A DNA stretch of 62,487 nucleotides from an uncultured Eubacteriales bacterium (GCA_900545935.1 URAP01000010.1:1-62487), one strand, 5' to 3'. Counted from the stretch's first letter, positions 41,052 to 50,140 are shown. Numbers and translations: made by a program. The notes: a model not told the origin generated them from the sequence alone.

Positions 41052-43409
41052 AGTTTTGTTCTCCTTTGTATCAATTATATTTTTTATATTTTTATCGGCA
41101 TCGGAATTGCCTCTGCCGTGCGCCTTACGGTCATGGCGTGCGTCATAGAGCTTGAACAGATTCAGGCGCAGCGCATTTGAAACAACACTGAAGCTCGACA
41201 AACTCATTGCGGCAGCACCGAACATAGGATTAAGCTGCCATCCGAGCAGGTGGATAAACACGCCCGCAGCGAGCGGTATGCCGATAATATTATATATAAA
41301 CGCCCAGAACAGATTCTCGTGAATATTTCTCAGCGTCGCGCGACTCAGTCTTATTGCTGCGGGAACATCTGAGAGCCTACTCTTCATAAGCACCACATCC
41401 GCCGCATCTATTGCAACATCCGCACCCGCGCCTATGGCTATGCCGATATCCGCCGCAGTCAGTGCGGGAGCGTCGTTTATGCCGTCGCCGACCATGGCGA
41501 CCCTGCCCGTCTTTTGCAGCTCGCGGACGGCATCCGCCTTTCCGCCGGGCAGCACGCCCGCAATGACCTCATCCACGCCCGCCATAGCACCCACCGCCTT
41601 TGCGGTGCGCTCGTTATCGCCCGTCAGCATGACAACGCGAATGCCCATTCCGCGCAGCTCGGCTATTGCCTGAGCGCTGTCCTCCTTGACCGTGTCGGCA
41701 ACCGCGATAATGCCGCACAGTCTGCCGTCACGCGCAAAGAACAGGGGTGTTTTGCCCTCGCCCGAGAGCTGCTCCGCACGTGCCCGAAGCGCATCCGGAA
41801 CATCGACGCTATCCGAAATAAATCTGCCGCTGCCGCCGACAAGCGTCTGCCCGCAGAGCTGTCCCGTCAGTCCGTTGCCCGGCAGCGCACTGAAGCTGTC
41901 AAGCTCCGCCGCCACGATACCATCCTGCTCCGCACGGCTGTTCACCGCACGGGCAAGGGGATGCTCACTGCGCCGCTCGAGCGCATAAGCAAGCGAGAGC
42001 AGCTCATCCGCGTCGACCCCATCTGCGGGAATAATATCGGTCACGGTCGGCTCGCCGCGCGTTATCGTGCCGGTCTTGTCGAGCGCGACTATCCGAGTCT
42101 TGCCGGTATTTTCGAGCGAAACTGCTGTCTTAAACAAAATTCCGTGCTTTGCGCCGACACCGTTTCCGACCATTATCGCGACCGGAGTCGCAAGTCCGAG
42201 CGCGCACGGACAGCTGATGACAAGCACCGAGATTCCGCGTGCAAGAGCATATCCGAGCGACTGTCCCGCAATGAGCCATGCGGCGACAGTCACCGCCGCT
42301 ATCGTTATAACGGCGGGAACGAACACGCCGGACACCTTGTCCGCTACCTTTGCGATAGGCGCCTTGGTCGCCGCCGCGTCGCTGACCATCGCGATTATCT
42401 GCGAAAGCGTAGTGTCCTCGCCGACCCTGCGAGCCTCGCAGCGGATAAAGCCGGAGCTGTTCAGCGTTCCCGCCGAAACGGTGCTGCCCTTCGATTTGTC
42501 CACCGGAATGCTCTCGCCGGTAAGCGACGATTCATCCACCGCGCTGCTGCCGCTGAGCACAACGCCGTCCACCGGGATGCTCTCACCGGGACGAACGACA
42601 AATACATCTCCCCTCGCCACCTCGGCTATCGGGACGGTGATCTCCTCGCCTTTCCGCTCGACCGTTGCAGTCTGAGGCGCAAGCTGCATCAGCCCGCGCA
42701 GCGCATCGGTGGTCCTGCCCTTTGAACGCGCCTCGAGCATCTTTCCGACCGTTATCAGCGCGAGTATCATTGCCGCCGATTCAAAGTAAAACTCATGCAT
42801 GTACGACATGACCGCTTCGGCATCACCGCGCATCTGCGCACCCGTCATTGCGAACAGCGCAAATGTACTGTAACCGAAAGCCGCCGTCGAGCCGAGCGCG
42901 ACAAGCGTATCCATATTCGGCGCACGGTGCCGCAGCGCGCGAAAGCCGCTGATAAAGAATTTCTGATTGATGACCATGACCGCCGCCGTGAGCAGCAGCT
43001 GCAGGAGTCCCATAGCCGCATGATTGCCCTCAAAGAATGACGGCAGCGGCCAGCCCCACATCATGTGTCCCATTGATACGTACATCAGCACCGCAAGAAA
43101 GCCGAGTGATGCGATAAGCCGCTTTTTCAGCACCGGAGTTTCTCTGTCCTTCAGCGCATCGCTGTCCGCCGCTGCGGCAGACGCGCCGGAGGCTGCCGAT
43201 TCCGCACCGCGGCGCTTCGGCTCCGCGCCGTAGCCCGCGTCACGCACAGCCGCAACTATCGCGTCCGCACTCGCGGTACCCTCAACGCCCATCGAGCCGG
43301 TCAGCAGACTGACCGAGCAGGAGGTTACGCCCGGTACGGCGGAAACCGCTTTTTCTACACGAGAGCTGCACGCCGCACAGCTCATGCCCGTTACCGTGTA
43401 TTGCTCCAA
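40842..43409 (-). CDS. copA: Copper-exporting P1B-type ATPase, in frame with a C-terminal CopZ-like domain
   Basis: A single 855-residue frame with a TTG start and AGGGG 8 nt upstream. The N-terminal HMA domain is VTGMSCAACSSRVEKA. The ATPase core has LTGESIPV, VISCPCALGLATP (Cu-site CPC), ALDKTGTITRGEP, SEHPLARA and MVGDGINDAPALTAADIG. The eight-helix core ends near residue 770. The frame then continues without a stop through an AT-rich stretch (translated KNIKNIIDTKENKT) that looks like a spacer with an AAGGAG site, into a second HMA domain (EGMMCGHCEMHVKKAL). It pumps Cu+ out of the cytoplasm. Confidence 0.93.
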   Translation of the reverse strand: MEQYTVTGMSCAACSSRVEKAVSAVPGVTSCSVSLLTGSMGVEGTASADAIVAAVRDAGYGAEPKRRGAESAASGASAAAADSDALKDRETPVLKKRLIASLGFLAVLMYVSMGHMMWGWPLPSFFEGNHAAMGLLQLLLTAAVMVINQKFFISGFRALRHRAPNMDTLVALGSTAAFGYSTFALFAMTGAQMRGDAEAVMSYMHEFYFESAAMILALITVGKMLEARSKGRTTDALRGLMQLAPQTATVERKGEEITVPIAEVARGDVFVVRPGESIPVDGVVLSGSSAVDESSLTGESIPVDKSKGSTVSAGTLNSSGFIRCEARRVGEDTTLSQIIAMVSDAAATKAPIAKVADKVSGVFVPAVITIAAVTVAAWLIAGQSLGYALARGISVLVISCPCALGLATPVAIMVGNGVGAKHGILFKTAVSLENTGKTRIVALDKTGTITRGEPTVTDIIPADGVDADELLSLAYALERRSEHPLARAVNSRAEQDGIVAAELDSFSALPGNGLTGQLCGQTLVGGSGRFISDSVDVPDALRARAEQLSGEGKTPLFFARDGRLCGIIAVADTVKEDSAQAIAELRGMGIRVVMLTGDNERTAKAVGAMAGVDEVIAGVLPGGKADAVRELQKTGRVAMVGDGINDAPALTAADIGIAIGAGADVAIDAADVVLMKSRLSDVPAAIRLSRATLRNIHENLFWAFIYNIIGIPLAAGVFIHLLGWQLNPMFGAAAMSLSSFSVVSNALRLNLFKLYDARHDRKAHGRGNSDADKNIKNIIDTKENKTMKKTVTIEGMMCGHCEMHVKKALEALDGVIAAEVSHEAGTAVVTLSGNVSDDTMKKAVEDQGYKVTAIN

Positions 43410-43661
43410 GATCTATCCCCTCTCTCATGACCGCATACCCGCAGCAGCTCGCGGTTATTCGCGTTATTATATATTATACCTGATATTGATGCCGTCAATA
43501 CCGTCACGACAGCATTGCACCGTCGGCTCGGTCTTTTCATTCAGTGCCGGGCGGGCTGACTTGCATACTCATGAAAACACCGCCGATTCATTTTCCCGGC
43601 ATACCGCCGCCCGATTTGATCGGTCCACGCTTATATATCAGCCGTATACATAAGCGGTAAA

Positions 43662-44141
43662 CTATTTCATCAGTCTGCCGAGCGTCTGTATCAGCTCGTC
43701 TATTACCTCGTCCTTGCCCGCGCGTATATCGCGTGCAACACAGCCGTGTATGTGGCTCGTGAGCAGCTCGCGGTTAAAGGCGCTGACCGCCGCATTCACG
43801 GCTGCCGACTGAACAAGAATATCGGCACAGTACGCATTGTTCTCGACCATTCCGCGGATACCGCGTATCTGACCCTCGATCCGGTTCAGACGGTGTATCA
43901 GCTTCTGCCGCTCACGCTCCGGGCGCTCGGTCGTTTTCCCGCAGCAGCCGCAGCCGTTGCCGCTGACCATTGTATTGCAGCAGGCGGTCGGCTCACCGTC
44001 CGCCGCTCCTCCGTCGGCGGCTTTTTTGTCCTCGCCGCAGCAAGTCTCCGCAGCTCCGCTCTCCTCAGGTATTACCGTCCTTTTATTTTCTTCTGCATAC
44101 TCACCCCCGCCGCAGCAGGGACACGCCTTTTCATGTGTCAT
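43662..44141 (-). CDS. csoR: CsoR-type copper-sensing repressor with cysteine-rich N-terminal extension
   Basis: A 159-residue protein; the CsoR domain occupies about 75-159 (RQKLIHRLNRIEGQIRGIRGMVE). Copper ligands are Cys in NNAYCADIL and His/Cys in SHIHGCVA. CsoR proteins are usually 90-120 residues; here about 70 residues precede the domain, holding ten cysteines in four clusters (ACPCCG, TCCG, ACCN, GCGCCGK). This could be an added metal-binding region. Apo-CsoR represses; Cu+ releases it. Two operators sit in its promoter, so it is self-regulated. It precedes copA by 252 nt. Confidence 0.92.
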   Translation of the reverse strand: MTHEKACPCCGGGEYAEENKRTVIPEESGAAETCCGEDKKAADGGAADGEPTACCNTMVSGNGCGCCGKTTERPERERQKLIHRLNRIEGQIRGIRGMVENNAYCADILVQSAAVNAAVSAFNRELLTSHIHGCVARDIRAGKDEVIDELIQTLGRLMK

Positions 44142-44155
44142 AGCACCTCTCCTTT

Positions 44156-44205
44156 ATACCCCATCGGGGTATCTGCATTATATACCCACAGGGGGTATAT
44201 GTCAA
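44156..44205 (-). promoter_or_regulatory. csoR promoter with two CsoR operators
   Basis: On the minus strand, TTGACA (44205-44200), a 17-nt spacer and TATAAT (44182-44177). Operator 1 (TATACCCACAGGGGGTATA, within 44180-44200) fills the spacer between -35 and -10. Operator 2 (ATACCCCATCGGGGTAT, 44156-44172) covers the transcript start up to the ribosome site. Confidence 0.88.
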
Positions 44206-44262
44206 TAGGCAAAGCAGAAATTTTAAACTATTTCTCAGCCCGTATTCTCATGACGATAGGCA

Positions 44263-44315
44263 CCGCCGCGTTCTTTTTCGCCCGAAGCTTTTTTACAGAA
44301 AAAAGAATGCGGCGG
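44263..44315. terminator. Long hairpin after the acyltransferase gene
   Basis: CCGCCGCGTTCTTTTT (44263-44278) pairs with AAAAAAGAATGCGGCGG (44299-44315). No external T-run follows, so it may terminate, process or protect the transcript. Confidence 0.5.
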
Positions 44316-44376
44316 AAAACCGACGCATTCTCAATATTCTCATTATTTAACTTAATATTTTCTCGATAAGGGCTAT

Positions 44377-45636
44377 TTAAACCGCCCCGCTGCTCTCCGA
44401 TCCCGGCATATCGGCGACACCGGCATTTTCAGAAGCATCACAGCCGTCGCCCGAAGATTTCTGTGCATCCGAGACGACAGCCGAAGCCTGCGCGGCATCA
44501 CCGGGCGGAGCGGAAACGCAAGCATCCGAGGCGTCGGCATTATCCGTTCCGACAGCCGATACAGCCGACTTTGCCGCAGCGGTGCGCGGGAACAATCGTC
44601 TGTCAAGCGCATTCAGCACAGCCACAAAGCCCTTGTTGCCGAAATACAGTACGAGCGCGGCGAGCGTTACGGCGGCAAGCATCAGCAGATTTATCGCCTT
44701 ATGTCCGAAATGTGTGTCAAGATACCCGGATATCATCTCCGACACCCATTGCTGAATACAGTAAAATTCAAGACTCATCATCCCGAAAAAGCCGAGCACG
44801 GCATTCGCCGCTGCAGACAGCCACCGCGTGACGCGGAAAGAAGCGAGCAGGTCGAGCAGCTTTGCCATGATAAGCGGCAGCGACATTGCTATAAGCAGAT
44901 TCGGCACACAGCAGTTCGACACGGGTACGAGCAGATACATTCCGTCCACATTCGTCCGATCGGCAAGGTAGAGACCGAGCAGCAGAGTAAGCGCCGTCAG
45001 CGCCCACAGTCCGCGGCTCTCCCGCATTCTGTTATTCTGACACAGCCAACCGTACAGCACACCGACCAAAAAGACGGGTATACGGTTTGTAAAGCCGTAC
45101 ATATCCCCCCTGAGCCTGTCGCGCAGGACCATCGACACGAGCAGCCATATCACGAGCACCGTCAGGGTAAAGACCGTCTTATTCTTTGCGCGCGAAAATA
45201 TCGCCCAGTAGAGCGGGAAAACGAGATACAGCGTCAGTATCGCGGGAACGAACCACATAAAGGAATAGATGCTCTTAAAATAGAAATTGTATCCCGAAAC
45301 ATTCGCCAAAAACTCTCGTGCACTCCAGCCGTAGCTCACTCCGACAATTACCGCGACCGCGAGGTACGGAAAGAGGATCCTCTTTATCCGCCCGAAATAA
45401 AAGCGACCGACACTGCTCTTTTTAATAGCATAGGTCAGTCCCATGCCCGACAGCAGCAGGAATATATCAACACCGCAGAAGCCGATGTCCTTAAGGAATA
45501 CCTCCCGCTCCCAAAAGCTCTCGCCGTACGGGATAAGCAGCCGCCACTCGTGCATTGCAAGTATCCACAGAGCCGCAAAGCCCATTATCGCCTTGCGGTA
45601 CTTGGATATCACCGCGATCATACTCTTCTCTTCCAT
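44377..45636 (-). CDS. Acyltransferase-3 family membrane protein
   Basis: A 419-residue protein starting MEEKSMIAVISKYRKAIMG, with GGAG upstream. About ten transmembrane helices carry acyltransferase-3 (OafA-like) features: AALWILAMHEWRLL holds the usual catalytic His, followed by DIFLLLSGMGLTY, GRFYFGRIKRILFPYL and YSFMWFVPAILTLYL. It probably O-acylates a surface polysaccharide. The last 65 residues are an Ala/Ser/Asp-rich low-complexity tail (ADASDACVSAPPGDAAQAS) not typical of the family. Its own promoter lies just upstream. Confidence 0.85.
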   Translation of the reverse strand: MEEKSMIAVISKYRKAIMGFAALWILAMHEWRLLIPYGESFWEREVFLKDIGFCGVDIFLLLSGMGLTYAIKKSSVGRFYFGRIKRILFPYLAVAVIVGVSYGWSAREFLANVSGYNFYFKSIYSFMWFVPAILTLYLVFPLYWAIFSRAKNKTVFTLTVLVIWLLVSMVLRDRLRGDMYGFTNRIPVFLVGVLYGWLCQNNRMRESRGLWALTALTLLLGLYLADRTNVDGMYLLVPVSNCCVPNLLIAMSLPLIMAKLLDLLASFRVTRWLSAAANAVLGFFGMMSLEFYCIQQWVSEMISGYLDTHFGHKAINLLMLAAVTLAALVLYFGNKGFVAVLNALDRRLFPRTAAAKSAVSAVGTDNADASDACVSAPPGDAAQASAVVSDAQKSSGDGCDASENAGVADMPGSESSGAV

Positions 45637-45741
45637 TTTTGTCTCCGAAAGTTCGTCAGAATAAACGTATGCGGCTTGCGCAACGCCGCGGCGAATATCG
45701 GGCGATAACACATATAACGCCATACGCCGACTTTCGTTGAC

Positions 45742-45770
45742 ATTATATCACTTTTATGTAATAAACACAA
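45742..45770 (-). promoter_or_regulatory. Promoter of the acyltransferase gene
   Basis: On the minus strand, TTGTGT (45770-45765), a 17-nt spacer ending TGA, and TATAAT (45747-45742). Confidence 0.65.
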
Positions 45771-46021
45771 TATTACTGAAGAATATTTTACAGCCCTGAG
45801 CAAGATTTTGCATCACACACCGATCAAAAGGATGATTATCTCCGAAATCCGACAGCCGTTCATCCCGATCCGACATCGGCATTCCGTCTTTATTATCTAA
45901 TTATCTATCCGAGTTTTATCCGAGAGCAGACGTGCATATCCGTAGATCGACACGATGCCGGCGCAGCGGCAACTTAACTTTTTCAGCGTCGGTCATATTG
46001 CATTTGCCGAAAAACAGAATA

Positions 46022-46050
46022 TTGAAAATACCGAAAGAGTGTGCTACAAT
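46022..46050 (+). promoter_or_regulatory. Promoter of the DUF3795 gene
   Basis: TTGAAA at 46022-46027, a 17-nt spacer, and TACAAT at 46045-46050. Confidence 0.7.
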
Positions 46051-46119
46051 ATATGTAAATAACGACCCTGCCGTACAGACCGAGTATGCGGCGGACAATC
46101 GAATATCGGAGGTATATCA

Positions 46120-46557
46120 ATGGGTACGATATGCGGAGCAAACTGCGACGAATGCAGAGGAAGAGACGAATGCAGGGGTTGTGCCGAGACCTGCGGCAGC
46201 CCGTTCGGAGGTCGCTGCATCGCAGCCGAATATATAAAGGCGGGCGGCAGAGCGGCATATGACGAGTTTCGCCGACAGCTGCTCGATGAGATAAATTCGC
46301 TGCTTGAAGCCGAGGGGCTGCCGCACGCGCTTGCGCTGTACGAGCTGCCCGGACAGTATGTCAATCTCGAGTATCCCACTCCCGGCGGCGAGCGGGTGCG
46401 TCTGCTGAGCGACAATGATATCTATCTCGGAACACAGATAGAATTCGCCGATCTCGGTATCTGCTACGGCGTGATCGCCGACACCGGCTTTATACTCATA
46501 TGCAGCTACAGCCGCGACGGCAGCGACCCCGAGATAGTCGTTTTCAAGCGCAGATAA
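46120..46557 (+). CDS. DUF3795-like cysteine-cluster protein
   Basis: A 145-residue protein. The N-terminus MGTICGANCDECRGRDECRG continues with CAETCG and GGRCIAAEYIKAGG, the C-G-x-x-C-x-x-C pattern of DUF3795, probably a zinc or metal site. The rest (60-145) is a mixed fold with LPGQYVNLEYPTPGGERVRLL. Function of the family unknown. GGAGG lies 9 nt before the ATG. The DUF5131 gene follows on the same strand 212 nt later. Confidence 0.75.
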   Translation: MGTICGANCDECRGRDECRGCAETCGSPFGGRCIAAEYIKAGGRAAYDEFRRQLLDEINSLLEAEGLPHALALYELPGQYVNLEYPTPGGERVRLLSDNDIYLGTQIEFADLGICYGVIADTGFILICSYSRDGSDPEIVVFKRR

Positions 46558-46736
46558 GCATATCCGCCGCGCAGCCGGCATCATCGGACTTTTACGAGGC
46601 ATGCAGCGGCACAGCATGATTTCGCAGCGGCAAAAATAATCGGCGGCATACCGCCGCATCAGCACAGAACCGTACATATGCACATATAGGCTCGGCGCAT
46701 GACATGAAAAACGCATTTTGAGCCGCAATCAAAGCG

Positions 46737-46769
46737 AAAGGAGGACGGCAGACGACTGCCCGACACATT
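46737..46769 (+). promoter_or_regulatory. Shine-Dalgarno, hairpin, start-codon arrangement (DUF5131 gene)
   Basis: AAAGGAGG (46737-46744), AC, the stem-loop GGCAGacgaCTGCC (46747-46760), CGACACATT, then ATG at 46770. The linear gap of 25 nt is bridged by the hairpin. Confidence 0.6.
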
Positions 46770-47621
46770 ATGAACGACGGCATGAGCATGACGCTGGAGG
46801 ACCTCCTGTCGGAGAATACGGCAGCAGATATTACCGAAGCCGACGGTGCGGAGGCTCCGACATACAACAGTACCGCCGAGACGCGCGCCGCGCAGTGCAG
46901 CATAGGCTGGAATCCGTGGCACGGCTGCACCAAGATAAGCCCCGGCTGCCTCAACTGCTATGTTTACCGCAGAGACGAGACCTTCGGCATAAGCGACAGA
47001 AGCGGCACCTGCCGAAAGACCTCCGCCTTTTCGCTTCCCCGCAAGCGCCGCCGCGACGGCAGCCTCAGAATCGCACCGGGCAGCACCGTCATGACCTGCT
47101 TCACCTCCGACTTTCTGCTGCCGGATGCCGACGAATGGCGCGACGAGTGTTGGGATATGATGCGTGAGCGCCGTGACTGCCGCTTTGTTTTTTTTACAAA
47201 GCGCATCGACCGCCTCGACCGATGCCTGCCGTCCGACTGGGAAGACGGGTACGAAAATGTGACCATCGGCTGCACCGTCGAAAACAGGCAGATGGCAGAG
47301 TACAGACTGCCGATATTTCTCTCGCAGCCGCTGCGGCATCGCATAATAGTTGCCGAGCCGCTGCTCGAGTCACTCGATATCTCCCGGTATCTCGGCGGCG
47401 TCGACGAGGTAATAGTCGGCGGTGAATCCGGAGACGGTGCGAGATGCTGCGACTATGCGTGGGTGCTTGACCTGAGACGGCAGTGCATAGAACACGGCAC
47501 AGCTTTTTCATATCATCAAACAGGCGCACGGCTGATTAAAAACGGGAGAATCTATAATATTCCACGCGCGCATCAGCTCTCGCAGGCAAAGCGCGCACGG
47601 ATAGATTGGAGCGCTCGGTAA
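46770..47621 (+). CDS. DUF5131 / phage Gp37-Gp68 family protein
   Basis: A 283-residue protein. After a 40-residue acidic leader, SIGWNPWHGCTKISPGCLNCYV is the hallmark of the Gp37/Gp68 family, with a C-x6-C-x2-C cluster that resembles a radical-SAM iron-sulfur site. TCFTSDFLLPDADEWRDE, FFTKRIDRL, GCTVENRQMAEYRLP, IVAEPLLE and IVGGESGDGAR follow the family's barrel order. Members occur in phages and bacteria and their reaction is not established. No phage genes are adjacent. Confidence 0.85.
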   Translation: MNDGMSMTLEDLLSENTAADITEADGAEAPTYNSTAETRAAQCSIGWNPWHGCTKISPGCLNCYVYRRDETFGISDRSGTCRKTSAFSLPRKRRRDGSLRIAPGSTVMTCFTSDFLLPDADEWRDECWDMMRERRDCRFVFFTKRIDRLDRCLPSDWEDGYENVTIGCTVENRQMAEYRLPIFLSQPLRHRIIVAEPLLESLDISRYLGGVDEVIVGGESGDGARCCDYAWVLDLRRQCIEHGTAFSYHQTGARLIKNGRIYNIPRAHQLSQAKRARIDWSAR

Positions 47622-47670
47622 TACACACGCACCCCCCGACCGAACGCCGCACGGATAAATCAAGATAAAT

Positions 47671-47712
47671 CAAAGAGGCTGTGAAAAAACTCGTTTTTTC
47701 ACAGCCTCTTTG
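47671..47712. terminator. Perfect 20-bp bidirectional terminator hairpin
   Basis: CAAAGAGGCTGTGAAAAAAC (47671-47690) and its exact complement (47693-47712) lie between two convergent genes. Confidence 0.85.
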
Positions 47713-47729
47713 ATCATCCGGGGATAGGT

Positions 47730-47866
47730 AAAAATGTTCGGCATTCCGCCTGCGGAAAAGCGGATCCTGTCTTTTACGAGCTATCTCCGCTCCCCGCCAT
47801 ACCTCAACGGAATGCCCGCTTATCTTATTCGCCTTTTCGCACCGGACCTTTTAGGCATTCGCTTTT
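47730..47866. repeat. Solo degenerate copy of the structured repeat
   Basis: TTATTCGCCTTTTCGCACCG, then GGACCTTTTAGGC (47826-47858), resemble the tail of the repeat (TTCGCTTTTTCGGTCCGGAC). GGATAGGTAAAAATGTTCGG near 47740 resembles the 61.9-kb copy. Confidence 0.4.
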
Positions 47867-47869
47867 CTT

Positions 47870-50140
47870 TTATTCTGCCCTGCCGTCCGAGTTTTTAACT
47901 TGTACACCGTCGCCCGAGCCATCCTCCGTACCGATATTCCGCGTCAGCTCCCGCAGGCGCTCGCGCGACAGCTCGAGCAGCTCTGCGGCGTATTCCTCGT
48001 TTGCCGCGTCGGCATACAGACGGTACATACTGCCGTCGGGAACGACCCGCACTCTTCCGCGTCTGCCGAACTCTATCCGATAGCCCTCTCCGTCCGGCTG
48101 TCCGATCGCACCGCAGTCCGGCGGAATACACATTCGTTCGGCATCAAAGCTGCCCTCGGCAAAGCAGAAATCCGGCAGTGCCGCACACAGCTCGCCGAGC
48201 GTGTTTTCACCGAGCAGGGCAAGCATATGAACGGCGGCAAACGAGCCGTCGCGCAGCTCCGGCATACGTGCGGACAGTCTGCGTGCCTCGCTCTCACAGC
48301 CGCCGCTCGGACAGCTGCCGTAACGCAGGACACGCGCACCGAGCCGATGTGCAAGCCGCGCGAGGCAGGCGGGAGATGCATACGGAAGCGCCACCGAAGT
48401 CACACCGCCCTGAAGAATGCTGTCCGCAGTAAGGAGGGTCAGAACATGCCACAAATCGGCGCGAGTCGCGCCTCCGCGACGGTCGAGCAGCTCTGCGCTG
48501 ATGCCGCCTGCACCTAGGTATACCGCAACATCCGCATCCCGTTTTGCCCGAATGCGATAGCCGAGCTCGGCGAGCACATCCTCGAGCAGGAACACCTCCT
48601 CACCCTCTCCGAACAAACAAATGCTGAAATCTCCGATGCCGCCAGCCGCTCCGCGACGGTCATACATATCGCGGTGCGCACGCACAAGTGCGCTGCGGTA
48701 GAGCTGCTCCGCGGATATGCCGGCGGAAACTCTGCCGCCGCCCGCAGACGGATGTGTGCGGGTAAGCTCGCGCTCAAGTCGGCGCTCAAGCTCGCGACAG
48801 GGATAAAGCCCGCAGCCGTCGTAGATGAGCAGCTCGGCATGCCCGCCCTCCGGAGCAAGTCCGTCACGCTCGGCGATATGGAGCATAAGATCGTATTCAA
48901 GCACAGAAGCGGCATATGCCGCCATAGCGGCGCTGCCCGCGCCGCAGTCGTATGCCGTGCAGCCGACAGAGGCGATACCGAGCAGCAGTGCGGACCGAAG
49001 CAGCTCGCTGAGATCAGAGCTGCAGCCGACCGCACCAATACTGCCGTGACCGAGCGCAGCGCCGACAGCCGCACCGAGCCGAAAGCATGCGGCAGGCTCC
49101 GGAGGTATTCTCAGTCCGCCCGGAACAGGAGTCGGCTTGCCTCCTCGGTCGAGCTCGCCGCATATCTCCCCGTCTCCGACATTTTCACCGCTGCCGACAA
49201 GCGTTCCCGGCAGCAGGATAGCGCCCTCGCCGATAACAGCGCCCTCGCCCACAATGCACCCGTCGCATATCCGCGCACCGCCGCCTATCCGACAGCGCGG
49301 ACAGAGCACCGAGCCGCTTATCTGCGCAAGCGCACCGACGGTAACGCCCGAATAGACAACAACGCCGTCAAGCTCTGCGCTGCCGTCGATATGCGACTCC
49401 CCGAGCCGAGAGAAGATATTGCGTCTGCCGCCGCGCATATTCTCCGCATAATATGCCTCCGCCGTTCCGATATCACACCAATGCCCCGTGCACATCAGCC
49501 CGTACATCGGAACGCCCTGCTCGAGCAGCGACGGGAACAGATCGGCTGCAAAGTCGCATTTTTCTCCCTCGCAGACCTGCTCCATAACCTCAGGCGAGAT
49601 AATATATATTCCTGTATTTACGGTGCCGGACAGCGCTCGCTGCCATGCGGGCTTTTCGGAGAATCCGGTTATCCTGCCGCCGCGCGCAAGTATGACAGTG
49701 CCGTATTCGCGCGGGTCGGGGGCATACGAGAGCAAAACGGTGACGGCACTGCCCTTCTGCCGATGAAACTCCTCCGCCGCCGTCAGATCCGCATCGGTCA
49801 TTGCATCGCCGCTGATAACGAGAAACGGCTCGCCGCCGCGCCAAAACGGCTCTGCCTGCCGCACTCCTCCCGCAGTGCCGAGCGGATCGCGCTCCTCATA
49901 ATAGCACAGCTCGAGCCGCTCTCCTGCCGGGGAGATATATTCGTCGCCCTCTCTTGCTCTTATCATATCCCCGAGATAGCGCGTAGTCAGCGCCGCCTCG
50001 GTAATGCCGTGACGCAGCAGCAGACGGAATATATGCTCGAGGGTCGGGATACCGTCCGTCTCCACGAGCGGCTTCGGCATCGTTTCGGTTATCGGGCGAA
50101 GCCTTGTTCCCTCTCCGCCCGCCATAATTACAGCTTTCAT
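47870..50140 (-). CDS. Sugar nucleotidyltransferase fused to left-handed helix and degenerate phosphomannomutase-like domain
   Basis: A 756-residue protein. Residues 1-235 are a nucleotidyltransferase (VIMAGGEGTRLRPITETMPK, LVISGDAMTD, GFSEKPAW). Residues 245-345 are hexapeptide-like repeats (CRIGGGARICDGCIVGEGAV, IGEGAILLPG). From about 355 the protein follows the layout of bacterial nucleotidyltransferase-phosphomannomutase fusions, but I find neither a TASHNP-type phosphoserine loop nor a DGDADR metal loop; AELLIYDGCGLYP sits where the latter is expected. It probably makes an NDP-hexose for envelope glycans; the mutase part looks inactive. AAAGGATC precedes the ATG. Confidence 0.82.
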   Translation of the reverse strand: MKAVIMAGGEGTRLRPITETMPKPLVETDGIPTLEHIFRLLLRHGITEAALTTRYLGDMIRAREGDEYISPAGERLELCYYEERDPLGTAGGVRQAEPFWRGGEPFLVISGDAMTDADLTAAEEFHRQKGSAVTVLLSYAPDPREYGTVILARGGRITGFSEKPAWQRALSGTVNTGIYIISPEVMEQVCEGEKCDFAADLFPSLLEQGVPMYGLMCTGHWCDIGTAEAYYAENMRGGRRNIFSRLGESHIDGSAELDGVVVYSGVTVGALAQISGSVLCPRCRIGGGARICDGCIVGEGAVIGEGAILLPGTLVGSGENVGDGEICGELDRGGKPTPVPGGLRIPPEPAACFRLGAAVGAALGHGSIGAVGCSSDLSELLRSALLLGIASVGCTAYDCGAGSAAMAAYAASVLEYDLMLHIAERDGLAPEGGHAELLIYDGCGLYPCRELERRLERELTRTHPSAGGGRVSAGISAEQLYRSALVRAHRDMYDRRGAAGGIGDFSICLFGEGEEVFLLEDVLAELGYRIRAKRDADVAVYLGAGGISAELLDRRGGATRADLWHVLTLLTADSILQGGVTSVALPYASPACLARLAHRLGARVLRYGSCPSGGCESEARRLSARMPELRDGSFAAVHMLALLGENTLGELCAALPDFCFAEGSFDAERMCIPPDCGAIGQPDGEGYRIEFGRRGRVRVVPDGSMYRLYADAANEEYAAELLELSRERLRELTRNIGTEDGSGDGVQVKNSDGRAE

